Origin: Ferruginibacter sp.
Lineage (GTDB): Bacteria > Bacteroidota > Bacteroidia > Chitinophagales > Chitinophagaceae
Assembly: GCA_019638575.1 (NCBI GenBank)
Contig: JAHBTN010000003.1
Coordinates: 1-64,000, forward strand
Reading direction: 5' to 3'
DNA length: 64,000 bases
Position numbers and translations under genes: made by a program. Below, one piece after another: positions 8,756-17,854 of the stretch. Within the stretch, counting starts at the first letter, position 1, and each line of letters opens with the position of its first letter. A model generated the notes under the pieces. That model was not told the origin of the DNA. It ran no database searches and saw only the letters and a program-made list of their open reading frames with translations.

Positions 8756-9418
8756 TTATTCGGCAGTTGTTTCTGTAATAATTCTACCACCACTAATAAA
8801 TCTCTTGCTCCAATAAGTTTCATCCAGGTTACTGATGGTAACGCCAGTGCTTGAGCCTGCATGTGTAAAATAGCCATTGCCCAAATACAAACCCACATGG
8901 CTTACGCCTCTTTTAGTATGAAAAAAAACAAGGTCGCCTTGTTTTAAATCGGCTTTATCAACCCTTTCAGATTCGGCATATTGTGCACGGGCAGTACGTG
9001 CCACTGTAAGGCCATACACATCGCTCATTAATACACCGGTGTATGCACTGCAATCAATACCTTTTTGGGTTGATCCTCCATACCTGTAATTGGTAGCCCA
9101 CCATTTTTCAATCTCTTCAAACAATAAATTATTGGTGAGTGATTCTACATCCATATTTAGCAACTGTGCATATTTAAACTGTAAAGTTGTGCAATTTTCT
9201 ATTACCGATGATAGCGCTGCAACACTAGTTGTTGCAACAGGTGCAATAACATTTTCTGCAGGTGCAGTTACAACCTGGTTTATTTCAATTCCCTTTATAA
9301 ATTTTTGAGTAGCGCCTGCGTTCAATTGCTCGATATTTACCGATGGTTGCGCTTTTGCTGTTAAAGATGTTGCTGATAAAATTCCTGCTGCAACGGTAAC
9401 AAAAAATAAGTTTTGCAT
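8756..9418 (-). CDS. Secreted NlpC/P60 peptidoglycan hydrolase (C40)
   Basis: 220 residues from ATG 9418, with a signal peptide ending at AKAQ. A C-terminal NlpC/P60 domain has the catalytic Cys123 in GIDCSAYTG, His174 in GVSHVGLYLG and a third polar residue at His186 (YFTHAG). The stretch between, roughly residues 25-95, is low-complexity Ala/Val/Thr-rich and probably a linker. The family cleaves peptide cross-links of the cell wall. Extending upstream would need a TTG start, and the signal peptide supports the ATG. A promoter is seen at 9567-9597. Confidence 0.88.
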   Translation of the reverse strand: MQNLFFVTVAAGILSATSLTAKAQPSVNIEQLNAGATQKFIKGIEINQVVTAPAENVIAPVATTSVAALSSVIENCTTLQFKYAQLLNMDVESLTNNLLFEEIEKWWATNYRYGGSTQKGIDCSAYTGVLMSDVYGLTVARTARAQYAESERVDKADLKQGDLVFFHTKRGVSHVGLYLGNGYFTHAGSSTGVTISNLDETYWSKRFISGGRIITETTAE

Positions 9419-9760
9419 ACGTAAACTTTGGGGTTTAAAACGTAAGTACAACTTAACCTTGTGTTATTCATTCGCCTGCTTGTTCTTTAATTGTGCTGAT
9501 GATCTGTTCTTGCCTGTTATTCCTGTCCTACAAACTGATTAAAAAAAATATTACTAAAATGAGTTGCAAAGATAGCTTTGAAAGGCCATAAATGCAAGCT
9601 ATTAACATTCTATTAAAATGTAAAAAAAATAATATTTATACCTGTGGAAAAACGAATTAGTAAGGCAGTTTATTGTTTACGATATTTGTAAACACCTCCC
9701 ATAAATTACAATTTGGTTTTGGCAGATTTTAAATCATAAAATAATTCAGGTAAACAGCCT
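9419..9760. other. Divergent intergenic region between the C40 gene and dnaE
   Basis: 342 bases without a plausible gene. It holds the minus-strand promoter at 9567-9597, implying a leader of about 140 bases for the hydrolase gene. I found no convincing riboswitch fold in that leader and no clear plus-strand promoter for dnaE. Confidence 0.5.
9567..9597 (-). promoter_or_regulatory. Promoter of the NlpC/P60 gene
   Basis: Minus strand: TTG at 9597-9595, a 20-base spacer, and TATCTTTG at 9574-9567, an exact TAnnTTTG. Both halves and the spacing fit the Bacteroidota sigma-70 consensus. Confidence 0.5.
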
Positions 9761-12700
9761 ATGAAATTTTCGCATTTACATGTACACACGCAATATTCTC
9801 TATTAGATGGCGCAGCCTCTATAAAAGGTTTATATGATAAAGCCCTTAAAGATAGTATGCCTGCGCTTGCCATTAGTGATCATGGAAACATGTTTGGCGT
9901 TTTTGAATTTGTAAAAGAAGCATACAATTACAAAAATGACGATGGTACTTTACGAGTGAAACCCATTGTAGGTTGCGAATTTTATATTACTGCCGACAGG
10001 CACCGTAAAACATTCAGCAAAGAAGAAAAAGACCCACGGCACCACCAGATATTACTGGCAAAAAATGCACAGGGCTATAAAAACCTGGTAAAGCTTACAT
10101 CTCTTGGTTATATCGAAGGCATGTACTCGAAATACCCACGCATTGATAAAGAACTCATCCATAAATACCACGAAGGATTGATAGCCACCACCTGTTGCCT
10201 GGGTGCATTGGTACCACAAACTATCTTAAAACATGGTGAAGAGGAAGGTGAAAATGAATTTAAATGGTGGCTAAATATTTTCCAGGAAGATTATTATGTG
10301 GAACTGCAGCGCCATGGCATTCCCGACCAGGAAAAAGTAAATGAAGTACTATTAAAGTTTGCAAAAAAATATAAGGTGAAAGTAATTGCAAGCAACGATA
10401 GCCATTATGTAGATCAAAAGGATTTTAATGCACACGATATATTGCTTTGCATTAACACCGGCGAAAAACAAAGCACTCCGGCACTGCGTGAATTTACAGA
10501 TGATGATGTGAATGCAAAAGGCAAACGTTTTGCTTTTCCCAACAACCAGTTTTTTTTAAAGACAGGAGCCGAAATGAGCGAAGTTTTTAAAGACCTGCCG
10601 CAAGCTATTGATAATACAAACGAGATTGTTGATAAGGTTGAGTTACTGAATTTAAAAAGAGATATCCTACTCCCCCATTTTACCGTGCCCGCCAATTTTA
10701 AATCGCAGGATGAATATCTGGCACATTTAACATGGTCGGGCGCAAAGGAACGATACAAAATTTTAACACCCGAGATAGAAGAACGTTTGAGTTTTGAACT
10801 GGGCATCATTAAAAAAATGGGCTTTGCCGGTTACTTTTTAATTGTAAGTGATTTCATCAAAGCAGGCAGAGACCTTGGTGTGTTCATTGGCCCCGGCCGT
10901 GGTTCTGCAGCAGGCAGTGCGGTGGCTTATTGCATTGGCATTACTAATATAGATCCTATAAAATACAACCTGCTATTTGAGCGCTTTCTAAATCCCGAAC
11001 GTAAATCGATGCCGGATATAGATACCGATTTTGATGATGAAGGAAGGCAAAAGGTATTGGATTACGTAGTGCAGAAATATGGGAAAAACCAGGTAGCACA
11101 AATCATTACTTATGGTACAATGGCGGCCAAATCGAGCATTGCAGATGTGGCAAGGGTTATGGATTTACCTATAGCAGAAAGCAGGGCTATATCAAAATTA
11201 GTACCCGAAAGGCCCGGTATAAACCTTAAACGCCTATTGCATGCACCTTTTACAAATAAGGAAGCTAACGAAAGCGAAAAATCGCTGGAAGAAAAAGAAC
11301 AATTACAACCTGATGATATAGAAAGTACAAAAAAACTTAGGGAACTATATTTAAAAGCAGGACTGGAAAGTAAAATTTTGCACGAAGCAGAAGTTCTGGA
11401 GGGTTCGGTACGTAACACAGGCATCCATGCTTCGGCTATCATCATTGCACCCAAAGACCTTACAGAGTTGATACCGGTTGCCACTTCAAAAGATTCGGAA
11501 TTATGGTTAACACAAATTGAAGGCGGCTCTATTGAAGAAGCCGGTGTAATTAAAATGGACTTCCTGGGTTTACGCACACTCAGCATCTTAAAAACTGCCT
11601 TACAGCTCATCAAACAAAACCATAATATTGATATTGTTATAGATGATATCCCATTAGATGATGAAAAAACTTACCAACTATACCAGCAAGGCGATACTAA
11701 CGGCACCTTCCAGTTTGAAAGCCCCGGCATGCAAAAATATTTACGGGAACTTAAACCCGATAAGTTTGATGATTTGATTGCCATGAATGCACTGTTTCGG
11801 CCCGGGCCAATGGCCTATATACCTGATTTTATCGATCGCAAACATGGTAAAAAACATGTTGAGTACGACCTGCCTGATATGGAAGAATACCTGAAAGAAA
11901 CGTATGGCATTACGGTTTACCAGGAACAGGTAATGTTGCTTTCGCAAAAGCTTGGTGGTTTTAGTAAAGGCGACGCTGATCTTTTGCGAAAAGCCATGGG
12001 TAAAAAACAAAAGGCTATACTGGATAAAATGAAAGTGCAATTCATAGAAGGCGCTACGGCTAAAGGCCACGATGCAACAATACTTGAAAAAGTTTGGACC
12101 GACTGGGAGAAGTTTGCACAATATGCCTTCAATAAATCGCACTCTACCTGTTATGCTTTTGTGGCTTATCAAACCGCTTATTTAAAAGCGCATTATCCAA
12201 GTGAATACATGGCAGCAGTTTTAAACCATGCAGGCAGCAGCGAAAAAATCACTTTTTTCATGGAAGAGTGTAAGCGTATGGGTATAAAAGTGCTTGGTAT
12301 TGATATCAACGAATCGCAAAAAGGTTTTGCCGTTAATAAAAAGGGCGAAATAAGGTTTGGTTTCAGCGGGCTTAAAGGCTTTGGCGATAATGCCATCACC
12401 AATATCATTGATGAAAGAAAAAAACAAGGCACCTACAGTTCCATCTTCGATTTTGCAAAACGCATCAATCATCGTGCAGTTAATAAAAAAGCAGTAGAAG
12501 CATTGGTTTATGCCGGTGGTTTTGATTGTTTTGAAGACATTACAAGGGCGCAATATTTTTACCAGGCGCCCGGCGATGTGCAGGCACTTGAAAAAATTTT
12601 AAAATTCGGAAGCATAGTTCAAACGCAAAATGCCAGTTCAACCAACACTTTGTTTGGCGAATTACAAATGCCCGAAATTGTACCCCCTACTATTGCCACA

Positions 12701-13381
12701 TGCGACCCCTGGCCCCTAAATGAAAAGTTAGAATATGAAAAAGAAGTTACCGGTATGTATATGAGTGGGCATCCTTTGGATAACTACAAATTTGAAATGA
12801 AGCATTACAATATTAAACCACTGGCCGATTTTATAGAGTTTAAAAAAAATATTGACGAAAATCCTAACCCACAAAGAAATTTTCGCCTGGCAGGCTTGGT
12901 AGTAGATGCCCAACACAGGTTTACTAAACAGGGTAAAAATTATGCTGTGCTTACCATTGAAGATTATAGTGGCAAAAGTGAATTTATGCTTTGGAGCGAA
13001 GATTATGTGAAGTATAATAATTACCTGGAAATAGGATTAATAATTATGATAGAAGGCGGTTTTCAGCAAAGGTACAAAGGCCAAACATACAATTTTAACA
13101 TTCAAAAGCTACACCTGTTAGATACGGTAAAATCTACCTTAACCAAGCAGGTAACTATAGAAATTGCACCTCAATTTATCAATAAAAAAATGATTGAATT
13201 TATTGATGCCAATGTTAAAGCAAACCCCGGTAATACTACCTTAAAATTCAACATTATTGATAAACGGCATAATTTTAAAATTGGTTTGTACAGCCTTGAT
13301 AAAAGTGTAACTATGAATGATGAACTAACTTTTTACTTAAACGAGAATAAAGATATAGATTTGAGTGTAGTTACCTTTTAA
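9761..13381 (+). CDS. dnaE: DNA polymerase III subunit alpha
   Basis: The replicative polymerase of the chromosome, 1206 residues, full length for the DnaE family. It begins with the PHP domain (HLHVHTQYSLLDG), continues with the C-family polymerase core with catalytic aspartates in PDIDTDF (about 418-424) and the GPGRGSAAGS loop, and ends with helix-hairpin-helix and OB-fold regions. The start follows directly on the conserved PHP N-terminus. Transcribed alone; trxA follows 175 bases later. Confidence 0.97.
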   Translation: MKFSHLHVHTQYSLLDGAASIKGLYDKALKDSMPALAISDHGNMFGVFEFVKEAYNYKNDDGTLRVKPIVGCEFYITADRHRKTFSKEEKDPRHHQILLAKNAQGYKNLVKLTSLGYIEGMYSKYPRIDKELIHKYHEGLIATTCCLGALVPQTILKHGEEEGENEFKWWLNIFQEDYYVELQRHGIPDQEKVNEVLLKFAKKYKVKVIASNDSHYVDQKDFNAHDILLCINTGEKQSTPALREFTDDDVNAKGKRFAFPNNQFFLKTGAEMSEVFKDLPQAIDNTNEIVDKVELLNLKRDILLPHFTVPANFKSQDEYLAHLTWSGAKERYKILTPEIEERLSFELGIIKKMGFAGYFLIVSDFIKAGRDLGVFIGPGRGSAAGSAVAYCIGITNIDPIKYNLLFERFLNPERKSMPDIDTDFDDEGRQKVLDYVVQKYGKNQVAQIITYGTMAAKSSIADVARVMDLPIAESRAISKLVPERPGINLKRLLHAPFTNKEANESEKSLEEKEQLQPDDIESTKKLRELYLKAGLESKILHEAEVLEGSVRNTGIHASAIIIAPKDLTELIPVATSKDSELWLTQIEGGSIEEAGVIKMDFLGLRTLSILKTALQLIKQNHNIDIVIDDIPLDDEKTYQLYQQGDTNGTFQFESPGMQKYLRELKPDKFDDLIAMNALFRPGPMAYIPDFIDRKHGKKHVEYDLPDMEEYLKETYGITVYQEQVMLLSQKLGGFSKGDADLLRKAMGKKQKAILDKMKVQFIEGATAKGHDATILEKVWTDWEKFAQYAFNKSHSTCYAFVAYQTAYLKAHYPSEYMAAVLNHAGSSEKITFFMEECKRMGIKVLGIDINESQKGFAVNKKGEIRFGFSGLKGFGDNAITNIIDERKKQGTYSSIFDFAKRINHRAVNKKAVEALVYAGGFDCFEDITRAQYFYQAPGDVQALEKILKFGSIVQTQNASSTNTLFGELQMPEIVPPTIATCDPWPLNEKLEYEKEVTGMYMSGHPLDNYKFEMKHYNIKPLADFIEFKKNIDENPNPQRNFRLAGLVVDAQHRFTKQGKNYAVLTIEDYSGKSEFMLWSEDYVKYNNYLEIGLIIMIEGGFQQRYKGQTYNFNIQKLHLLDTVKSTLTKQVTIEIAPQFINKKMIEFIDANVKANPGNTTLKFNIIDKRHNFKIGLYSLDKSVTMNDELTFYLNENKDIDLSVVTF

Positions 13382-13508
13382 ATGATTTTAAGCCATATTT
13401 TCTAAAATCTATAACCCGGTTTTCAGCCACTATGGCTACTTTAGCTGTCAATACTTTTTCATCACATATTGTGGATATGTCATTACTGCATATTAAAGGT
13501 TTTGGAAC

Positions 13509-13516
13509 TAACTTTG
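13509..13516 (+). promoter_or_regulatory. -7 element upstream of trxA
   Basis: TAACTTTG, exact TAnnTTTG, 40 bases before the trxA ATG. A properly spaced -33 TTG is not seen. Confidence 0.35.
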
Positions 13517-13556
13517 CTCCTTTCCATTCACTATATAACAATTAAAAATAAGTATT

Positions 13557-13874
13557 ATGGCATTAGAATTCACAGACGCAAACTTTAAAACAGATGTTTT
13601 AGACTCTGATAAATTATCGGTTATAGATTTTTGGGCAGAATGGTGTGGCCCCTGCCGTGCAATTGGCCCCGTAATTGAAGAACTTGCAAAAGACTATGAT
13701 GGCAAAGTAAACATTGGTAAAGTAAATGTTGATAACAACCCTCAGATATCAATGAATTACGGTATCACCAGTATCCCAGCCATTTTATTTGTAAAAGGCG
13801 GGCAGGTAGTTGATAAATTAGTTGGCGCCCAGCCAAAAGCTAATTTTGTAAAAAAGATTGAGCTTCACAAATAA
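13557..13874 (+). CDS. trxA: Thioredoxin
   Basis: 105 residues, cytoplasmic, with the active site WCGPC (Cys30, Cys33) and the cis-proline segment SIPAILF. General disulfide reductase. It has its own upstream -7 element and a strong terminator 30 bases after the stop, so it looks monocistronic. Confidence 0.96.
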   Translation: MALEFTDANFKTDVLDSDKLSVIDFWAEWCGPCRAIGPVIEELAKDYDGKVNIGKVNVDNNPQISMNYGITSIPAILFVKGGQVVDKLVGAQPKANFVKKIELHK

Positions 13875-13903
13875 TATCATAAATTGATTACATCAATAAA
13901 AAG

Positions 13904-13932
13904 ATCCCCTGTTTTTGAGCAGGGGATTTTTA
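13904..13932 (+). terminator. Intrinsic terminator after trxA
   Basis: ATCCCCTG (13904-13911), eight-base loop, CAGGGGAT (13920-13927), then TTTTT. Confidence 0.85.
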
Positions 13933-13988
13933 ATACAGCAATAGTTGAGTTGAAGTGATTGCTGTAATTTTTTTAATTACCAATAACC

Positions 13989-15242
13989 TTAATGGCCTGT
14001 ATAAGCTTCGGAAAAAGATTCGGGGTTATGCTTGTATTTAAAGATAATGGCAAACAAAATACCAATAACCAGTGCATACACAGCAAAAATATACCAGATG
14101 GTTGACCAGTCGGTAGCCCCGTTTTGAGTATATGCCTGTACCAGCCATCCGCTACCATAGCTTCCAATCATGGCACCAATACCATTGGTAAGCATCATAA
14201 ACAATCCCTGTGCACTACCCCTAATTGGATGTGGCGCTTCTTTTTCGATAAATAATGAGCCGGAGATATTAAAGAAGTCGAATGCCATGCCATATACAAT
14301 CATTGATAGCACTAAAAATATCAATCCCGACCCGGGATTGCCAATACCAAAAAGCCCAAACCTGAAAAACCATGCAAACATGCTAAGCAACATCACTTTC
14401 TTAATACCATATCGCCGCAGGAAAAATGGAATGGTGATGATGAACAATGTTTCGGATACCTGTGATATGGAAACAAGAATGTTGGGATATTTTACACCAA
14501 AACTATCGGCATATTGAGGAGTACTTTTAAAATGATCTAAAAAAGTTACACCCCATTGATTAGTTATTTGCAAGGCTGCACCAAGAAAAATAGAAAAAAG
14601 AAGAAACACAGCCATCTTTGAATCCTTAAATAATACAAATGCATCTAACCCAAAAGCAGATGCCAAAGATTTTTTTTCGTTGCTCTTTGAAGGCTTGCAT
14701 GCCGGCAGGCTAAAGCAATACAATCCGGTTATTAATGCATTAACAGAGGCAAAAACCAATTGTGATGAACTAAGTGTCCAGTGCATCAGGTCGGTAATCC
14801 ACATGGCACAAATAAAGCCAATAGTACCCCATACCCTGATGGGTGGAAAATATTTTTGTGGGTTTAATCCATTACCCTGCAGAATATGATATGAAACAGT
14901 ATTATCAAGAGATATAGTTGGCATATAAGCCATACAAACACCTAACATTGCCCAAAACATATTGCCGGGATCGGTAACTGTAGAAGTATAATATAAAAGG
15001 CCGGCGCCAATGATATGACATGCACCAAGCAACCTTTCCGAATTAATCCATTTATCGGCCACAACACCTAATATTGCCGGCATAAATATAGATGCAATAC
15101 CCAGTGTTAAAAATACTTTTCCTATTTGTTCACCTTCAAAATGCAGAGTAACAAACATATACCCGCCCAGCGATGTAAGGTAAGAACCCCAAATAAAAAA
15201 TTGAAGAAAGTTTAAAATTGTAAGACGAAACTTTATGCTCAT
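13989..15242 (-). CDS. MFS transporter of the nucleoside:H+ symporter type
   Basis: About 417 residues, 12 predicted membrane helices. The opening (LTILNFLQFFIWGSYLTSLG), the ADKWINSERLL loop and the MPTISLDNTVSYHIL segment resemble the NupG/XapB nucleoside permease family. ATG 15242 starts the conserved N-terminus; a longer frame would begin at TTG 15299 and adds a charged, non-conserved leader. Substrate is inferred from family only. Confidence 0.82.
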   Translation of the reverse strand: MSIKFRLTILNFLQFFIWGSYLTSLGGYMFVTLHFEGEQIGKVFLTLGIASIFMPAILGVVADKWINSERLLGACHIIGAGLLYYTSTVTDPGNMFWAMLGVCMAYMPTISLDNTVSYHILQGNGLNPQKYFPPIRVWGTIGFICAMWITDLMHWTLSSSQLVFASVNALITGLYCFSLPACKPSKSNEKKSLASAFGLDAFVLFKDSKMAVFLLFSIFLGAALQITNQWGVTFLDHFKSTPQYADSFGVKYPNILVSISQVSETLFIITIPFFLRRYGIKKVMLLSMFAWFFRFGLFGIGNPGSGLIFLVLSMIVYGMAFDFFNISGSLFIEKEAPHPIRGSAQGLFMMLTNGIGAMIGSYGSGWLVQAYTQNGATDWSTIWYIFAVYALVIGILFAIIFKYKHNPESFSEAYTGH

Positions 15243-15363
15243 ATAGCTTGTTTTAGTTTTAGACTTGGAAGATATACATTTATTGAACACATAAAACAAA
15301 CCAATATTGTTTTTTTAATGACGTAATTGAAAAATTCAGGCTCTTAATCAACCATTATCATCG

Positions 15364-15371
15364 TAAATTTG
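15364..15371 (+). promoter_or_regulatory. -7 element just before mqnE
   Basis: TAAATTTG, exact TAnnTTTG, ending 13 bases before the ATG, so transcription from it would give a very short leader. No good -33 at the right spacing. Confidence 0.3.
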
Positions 15372-15384
15372 CAAAAAACAAAAG

Positions 15385-16545
15385 ATGACAGGCGATATAG
15401 ACATGTTGATTGAAACAGCAGGTGATGGCTTAAAAAATATAGCACAAAAAGTAAAGAACAACCAAAGAATTACCGATGACGAATGCCTGTTGCTTTTTGA
15501 AAAAGGAAGTTTGCCATTTGTAGGCGCTTTAGCAAATTACATAAGAGAAAAATTGCATGGCGATAACACTTATTTTAATCGCAATTTTCATATTGAACCC
15601 ACCAATGTTTGCGTATTCAGTTGCCATTTTTGTTCATACTCCCGTTTATATGCCCATAAAGAAGATGGCTGGGAACTTAGTATTGACCAAATGCTTGATA
15701 TTGTAAAATCTTACGACGGTAAGCCCATTACCGAAGTACATATTGTTGGCGGTGTTCATCCAAAAATGAATATGGCATATTTTATTGAACTGATGCAAAA
15801 GATAAAAGCACACAGGCCCGGCCTGCATGTAAAAGCCTTTACAGCTGTAGAGCTCGATTATATGTTTCGCAAAGCAAAACTAACAGTGACCGAAGGTATG
15901 AAACAACTGCACGAAGCCGGTTTAGACAGCCTGCCCGGTGGCGGCGCCGAAATTTTTCACCCCGATATAAGGAATCAGATTTGTGCAGATAAAGTTGATG
16001 CAGAAGGTTGGCTTGCTATTCACGAAGCAGCGCATAATTTGGGATTACATACCAACGCTACCATGCTGTATGGCCATATTGAAAAATATGAACATCGTAT
16101 AGATCACATGCGGCGGTTAAGAGAACTGCAGGATAAAACCGGTGGCTTCAATACATTCATCCCATTAAAATTCCGCAATGCCAACAACGATATGAGTCAT
16201 GTGCCCGAATCTTCTATCACAGAGGATATGAGGTTATATGCCATTGCCAGGATTTACCTTGATAATTTTGCACATCTGAAAGCTTATTGGCCTATGCTTG
16301 GCCGCCAAAATGCACAACTGAGTTTGTCGTTTGGCGTAAATGATATTGATGGCACCATCGACGACTCCACAAAAATTTACAGCATGGCCGGCAGCGAAGA
16401 ACAAACACCTGCTATGAGTACAGCAGAACTTGTTGCCCTAATAAAACAAGTGAACCGCAAACCTGTTGAAAGAGATACTTTATATAATGTGGTAAAAGAT
16501 TACAGTAACGTTGATTTTAAAACAATTGAAACTGTGCTGAATTAA
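15385..16545 (+). CDS. mqnE: Aminodeoxyfutalosine synthase (menaquinone pathway)
   Basis: Radical-SAM enzyme that joins SAM to the MqnA product to form aminofutalosine in the futalosine route to menaquinone. 386 residues. The iron-sulfur motif CxxxCxxC is Cys76, Cys80, Cys83, and the MqnE/CofH signatures HIVGGVHP, FTAVEL and LPGGGAEIF are present. It implies that this organism makes menaquinone by the futalosine pathway; no other mqn gene is in the window. Confidence 0.94.
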   Translation: MTGDIDMLIETAGDGLKNIAQKVKNNQRITDDECLLLFEKGSLPFVGALANYIREKLHGDNTYFNRNFHIEPTNVCVFSCHFCSYSRLYAHKEDGWELSIDQMLDIVKSYDGKPITEVHIVGGVHPKMNMAYFIELMQKIKAHRPGLHVKAFTAVELDYMFRKAKLTVTEGMKQLHEAGLDSLPGGGAEIFHPDIRNQICADKVDAEGWLAIHEAAHNLGLHTNATMLYGHIEKYEHRIDHMRRLRELQDKTGGFNTFIPLKFRNANNDMSHVPESSITEDMRLYAIARIYLDNFAHLKAYWPMLGRQNAQLSLSFGVNDIDGTIDDSTKIYSMAGSEEQTPAMSTAELVALIKQVNRKPVERDTLYNVVKDYSNVDFKTIETVLN

Positions 16546-16594
16546 TTCAATTATCTAAATTTCATAAACATTACCGAAGTAATTATTGATTCAA

Positions 16595-16630
16595 AAAAAA
16601 AGATTGGCTTTAACAGGTCAATCTTTTTTT
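16595..16630. terminator. Bidirectional terminator between mqnE and a small ORF
   Basis: A perfect 12-bp stem: AAAAAAAGATTG at 16595-16606 and CAATCTTTTTTT at 16619-16630. It ends in T-runs on both strands, 49 bases after the mqnE stop and 24 bases beyond the stop of the minus-strand small ORF. Confidence 0.8.
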
Positions 16631-16653
16631 AGTTTTTATAAATAATGCTTTGA

Positions 16654-16821
16654 TTAGTTTTTAGAAAGCAATTCGCCATTATTATAAATTTCGGCAGCTG
16701 CTAATATTTTTTTAGAAACGGGCGATACTTTTATATTGCTGTTGTAATACGTTAATGCTTTTGCATTGTCTTTTAAAATAGCTTTCATTACATCTGTAAT
16801 GAAGGGTATAGTTCTTTTCAT
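16654..16821 (-). CDS. Small hypothetical protein (55 aa)
   Basis: An ATG-initiated minus-strand frame of 55 residues, starting MKRTIPFITDVMKAILKDN and ending GELLSKN. Its codon use (many GCA, AAA, ATT codons) resembles the neighbouring genes, and a terminator lies correctly placed just beyond its stop. The product is basic and soluble; I recognise no family. Coding status is an inference from composition and context. Confidence 0.45.
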   Translation of the reverse strand: MKRTIPFITDVMKAILKDNAKALTYYNSNIKVSPVSKKILAAAEIYNNGELLSKN

Positions 16822-16922
16822 TGGGCATAGAAACGTGTATGCTGCAACAGTAGTATATCAAAATATGTTTATTTTTAATGTTGCAGTTTTTGAAGAAGAA
16901 CCATACTAAAACCTAGCAGGCT

Positions 16923-17012
16923 TTATTGTTGTACAAAAAGTACAATCACTAAAACTAATGCAACAAATAAAAGGGTTAGGCAACTTACAGCCAGGTAAGC
17001 AATTGATTTCAT
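16923..17012 (-). CDS. Possible 29-residue single-span membrane peptide
   Basis: ATG-initiated minus-strand frame, MKSIAYLAVSCLTLLF then a Val/Leu-rich run to LFVQQ. One short positively charged start followed by an uninterrupted hydrophobic helix is the pattern of small membrane proteins. No ribosome binding site of Shine-Dalgarno type is seen (usual in this phylum). It lies about 100 bases upstream of the 55-residue ORF on the same strand. Too short to prove. Confidence 0.3.
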   Translation of the reverse strand: MKSIAYLAVSCLTLLFVALVLVIVLFVQQ

Positions 17013-17225
17013 AAGAGGATTTTTAAGGATTAAAATTCACAAAAAATATACCATCATTTCAATTTGTTAGTAATTTATTGTAACATCGTTTATATACTAA
17101 GTAAAATTACAACTGGTGTTTCTTCAAACCTGTATTATACAAACAAATTATTTGCAGAAAAATTGTATGGAGTTTAAAATCAATTCTATCAGATAAATTA
17201 TTACATTGTATAAAAATTAAATTTT

Positions 17226-17510
17226 ATGACAAAACTTAAAATTGTATTTCTGGCATTGTCTGTAACATTGATAACCGTTGTTTCATGTAAAACAGTAGGC
17301 CGCATTGCTGCCAAATACTGGCTCAACAGGGAGATAAAAGAATTTGTATCTAACTGTGAAGATAAAACATCGTTTATTGTAGGAAAGGAAAATGCACATA
17401 AGTATTGCGATTGCGCAGTTGATATAGTAGCAGAGCAATACCATAATTACCAGGATGCAAAAAAATTATCGGTTTCGGCAATTGTAGATTTTATAAACAA
17501 ATGTAAATAA
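17226..17510 (+). CDS. Small lipoprotein with a CxC motif
   Basis: 94 residues with a lipoprotein signal (VVSC, Cys21). The mature part carries Cys44 and a KYCDC pair followed by an amphipathic stretch (AVDIVAEQYHNYQDA). Small Bacteroidota lipoproteins with a similar YCxC arrangement exist but have no known function. The cysteines could form disulfides in the periplasm. Confidence 0.65.
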   Translation: MTKLKIVFLALSVTLITVVSCKTVGRIAAKYWLNREIKEFVSNCEDKTSFIVGKENAHKYCDCAVDIVAEQYHNYQDAKKLSVSAIVDFINKCK

Positions 17511-17577
17511 CCTGTTGCTTCTTTGCCGTGCGTACATTTTTTTGTAACTTATACTTTTAATCATTAAATCAAAAAAC

Positions 17578-17781
17578 ATGGCAATTGTAAAAGTAATTGA
17601 AGTAATAGCTTCATCCACAAAAAGTATTGACGATGCAGTGCAAAATGCTGTAACCGAATGTTCAAAAACAGTACGTAATATCGATTCGGTGTATGTAAAA
17701 GACATTAAAGCGCATGTAAAAGACGGTAAAATCAGTTCTTACGGAGTAATATGTAAAGTTTCGTTTAGGGTTGATGAATAA
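17578..17781 (+). CDS. Dodecin-family flavin-binding protein
   Basis: 67 residues, close to the size of bacterial dodecins, with the family pattern of a beta strand (VIEVIASS), one helix (SIDDAVQNAVTECSKTV) and two more strands ending in SFRVDE. Dodecins assemble into hollow dodecamers that store riboflavin or FMN. Followed by a strong bidirectional terminator. Confidence 0.9.
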   Translation: MAIVKVIEVIASSTKSIDDAVQNAVTECSKTVRNIDSVYVKDIKAHVKDGKISSYGVICKVSFRVDE

Positions 17782-17797
17782 TTTAAAAGTAAACAAC

Positions 17798-17831
17798 AAA
17801 AGAGCCTTTTACATTGTAAAAGGCTCTTTTT
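17798..17831. terminator. Bidirectional terminator after the dodecin gene
   Basis: AAAAGAGCCTTTTACA paired with TGTAAAAGGCTCTTTT (17798-17813 and 17815-17830; the tip must open to form a loop). It serves the dodecin gene on the plus strand and the secreted protein gene on the minus strand. Confidence 0.85.
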
Positions 17832-17854
17832 GAATTAATAAACATTTTGCAGGT

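Noticed and set aside
16928..16944. TTGTAC-AAAAA-GTACAA palindrome
   Set aside because: It falls at the 3' end of the 29-residue small ORF and has no adjacent operator context; too short to call.
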